Assembly: GCF_007786235.1 (NCBI RefSeq)
Contig: NZ_VNFK01000006.1
Location: 186,001-250,000, forward strand
Length of the DNA stretch: 64,000 bases
Source of the DNA: Paenarthrobacter nitroguajacolicus
GTDB taxonomy: Bacteria > Actinomycetota > Actinomycetes > Actinomycetales > Micrococcaceae
Direction of reading: 5' to 3'
Shown: one piece after another, positions 63,165-64,000 of the stretch
Layout: every line of letters starts with the position of its first letter
Position numbering within the stretch: position 1 is the first letter of the stretch
The notes under the pieces: model-generated
What the model was told of the DNA's origin: nothing
Databases searched by the model: none
Seen by the model: only the letters and a program-made list of their open reading frames with translations
Program-made: the position numbers and the translations under genes

Positions 63165-64000
63165 ATGAAAAGACGTTCAATTGACCCGGTCCGCCGCACC
63201 CCGCTGGCACGGGCAGGCCTAGCGCTCACGATCGCCCTCGTTGCGGGCAGCTGCATCGGAGCTCCTGCGTGGGCTGAGACCACTGGACCGCGACCTGCCC
63301 CGCCCTCGGACACACAGGTATCAACGCCATCACAAGGACCTCGGCCCGCCGGGAACAGTACCGATCCCTTACCTAACGGCAGTTTTACCCTTCCCGAAAC
63401 GCAGGCGCCCGAGCAGCAAGCGCCGCCGACCGCCGTCGAGTCCTCTCCCGCAGATGCGCCCGTGCCTGCCTCGGGACCCTTGAGCGAACCCGAAGCGCAG
63501 CTCCCCGCGACAAAGTCGATGCCGGGCAACGCCCCGGACGCCGAGGCCATGAAGGCGGCCATGCGGGCAGCCATCCCAGCCGGCGGTGCCGAAATGGGCC
63601 AAAGGTCCCCCAGGGTTTTGGCCGCGAAGCAGGACAAAAGCGCGTCGGCCCCTTCTGGTGCGCGGGCCATTGGAAATGCGGTCACGTCAGCGGTTCCCAT
63701 GGCCGCTGACCCCGGACACTGGCGCCCAAGCATCGGCATTGCTGGACAGGATGTTAGCGCCCACCAGGGCAACGTCAATTGGCAGAGCCAGTGGAACCAG
63801 GGATCCCGATGGGCCTACGTCAAGGCCTCCGAAGGCAACTACTACCTCAACGAAAACTACACGCAGCAGTACAACGGCTCACGCAATGTTGGCATGGTGC
63901 GGGGCGCATACCACTTTGCCATTCCCAATTGGTCTTCGGGCGCTGACCAGGCAAGGTACTTCGTAGCAAACGGCGGTGGCTGGACGGCCGACGGCTATAC
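63165..64000 (+). CDS. Secreted GH25 lysozyme, N-terminal part
   Basis: The ATG at 63165 begins [18 protein letters not shown], followed by a hydrophobic stretch and a likely signal-peptidase site after AWA (residues 35-37). A long Pro/Ser/Ala-rich linker (about 38-190) leads to the glycoside hydrolase family 25 domain, recognised by [13 protein letters not shown] (about residue 193), [14 protein letters not shown] and [15 protein letters not shown]25 enzymes cleave the beta-1,4 bond between N-acetylmuramic acid and N-acetylglucosamine in peptidoglycan. The frame remains open through the window edge, so the C-terminus is missing. It faces away from the Tad operon. Confidence 0.93.
   Translation, partial: MKRRSIDPVRRTPLARAGLALTIALVAGSCIGAPAWAETTGPRPAPPSDTQVSTPSQGPRPAGNSTDPLPNGSFTLPETQAPEQQAPPTAVESSPADAPVPASGPLSEPEAQLPATKSMPGNAPDAEAMKAAMRAAIPAGGAEMGQRSPRVLAAKQDKSASAPSGARAIGNAVTSAVPMAADPGHWRPSIGIAGQDVSAHQGNVNWQSQWNQGSRWAYVKASEGNYYLNENYTQQYNGSRNVGMVRGAYHFAIPNWSSGADQARYFVANGGGWTADGY

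Noticed and set aside
63029..63778. Open frame on the minus strand opposite the GH25 gene
   Set aside because: The plus-strand frame has a signal peptide and a GH25 domain; the minus frame is low-complexity.

Overview
The window is a gene-dense, high-GC actinobacterial chromosome segment, most like Arthrobacter or Paenarthrobacter. Supporting signs are the argS-lysA-hom-thrC-thrB-rho-prfA-prmC order, a fused E2-E1 2-oxoglutarate enzyme (Kgd type), a SigH/RsrA mycothiol-type redox switch, the 24-residue ribosomal protein bL37, a tmRNA tag ending in TDFALAA and several leaderless promoters. No transposase, integrase, CRISPR array or prophage gene was seen, so this looks like core chromosome with a few accessory modules.

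Layout. 1-11.3 kb (minus): translation and amino-acid genes, argS, lysA, hom, thrC, thrB, rho, prfA, prmC and the start of sua5, with a 120-bp nested palindrome between rho and prfA. 11.5-14.4 kb (plus): a flavin electron-transfer module of an FMN-binding lipoprotein, ApbE and an NqrB/RnfD-like membrane protein fused to a flavin reductase. 14.5-22.6 kb: tRNA-Arg(CCG), an M4 protease with its emfourin-type inhibitor, a GlxA-type regulator, a 56-residue membrane protein, a WYL regulator and HrpA. 22.6-27 kb: HIT protein, alcohol dehydrogenase and sulfurtransferase, divergent from a cysteine-synthase-like enzyme, then an MBL-fold hydrolase. 27-30.4 kb: Zur facing znuACB, with a palindromic operator upstream of znuA. 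30.4-37.2 kb: two CBS-domain membrane proteins and kgd. 37.3-40.9 kb: SGNH hydrolase, serine hydrolase, a DUF4097-padR pair behind twin operators, and bL37.

41-46.2 kb: rsrA and sigH with a dual promoter/start arrangement, divergent from a DoxX-like gene, then aroA-rsgA-hisN. 46.3-51.4 kb: a SAM riboswitch ahead of a class V PLP enzyme, a methyltransferase, an MntR-like regulator, an MFS exporter and a small cysteine-containing protein. 51.4-58.1 kb (minus): HtrA-like protease, tmRNA, smpB, M23 hydrolase, ftsX, ftsE and prfB. 58.1-62.9 kb (minus): a Tad/Flp pilus operon. The window ends inside a secreted GH25 lysozyme gene.

Metal and redox control recur: Zur with znuACB, an MntR-type sensor, and SigH/RsrA. 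Seven genes carry a TANNNT -10 element exactly six bases before the start codon, five of them with the hexamer TAGGCT, which points to leaderless transcripts and settles several start codons.
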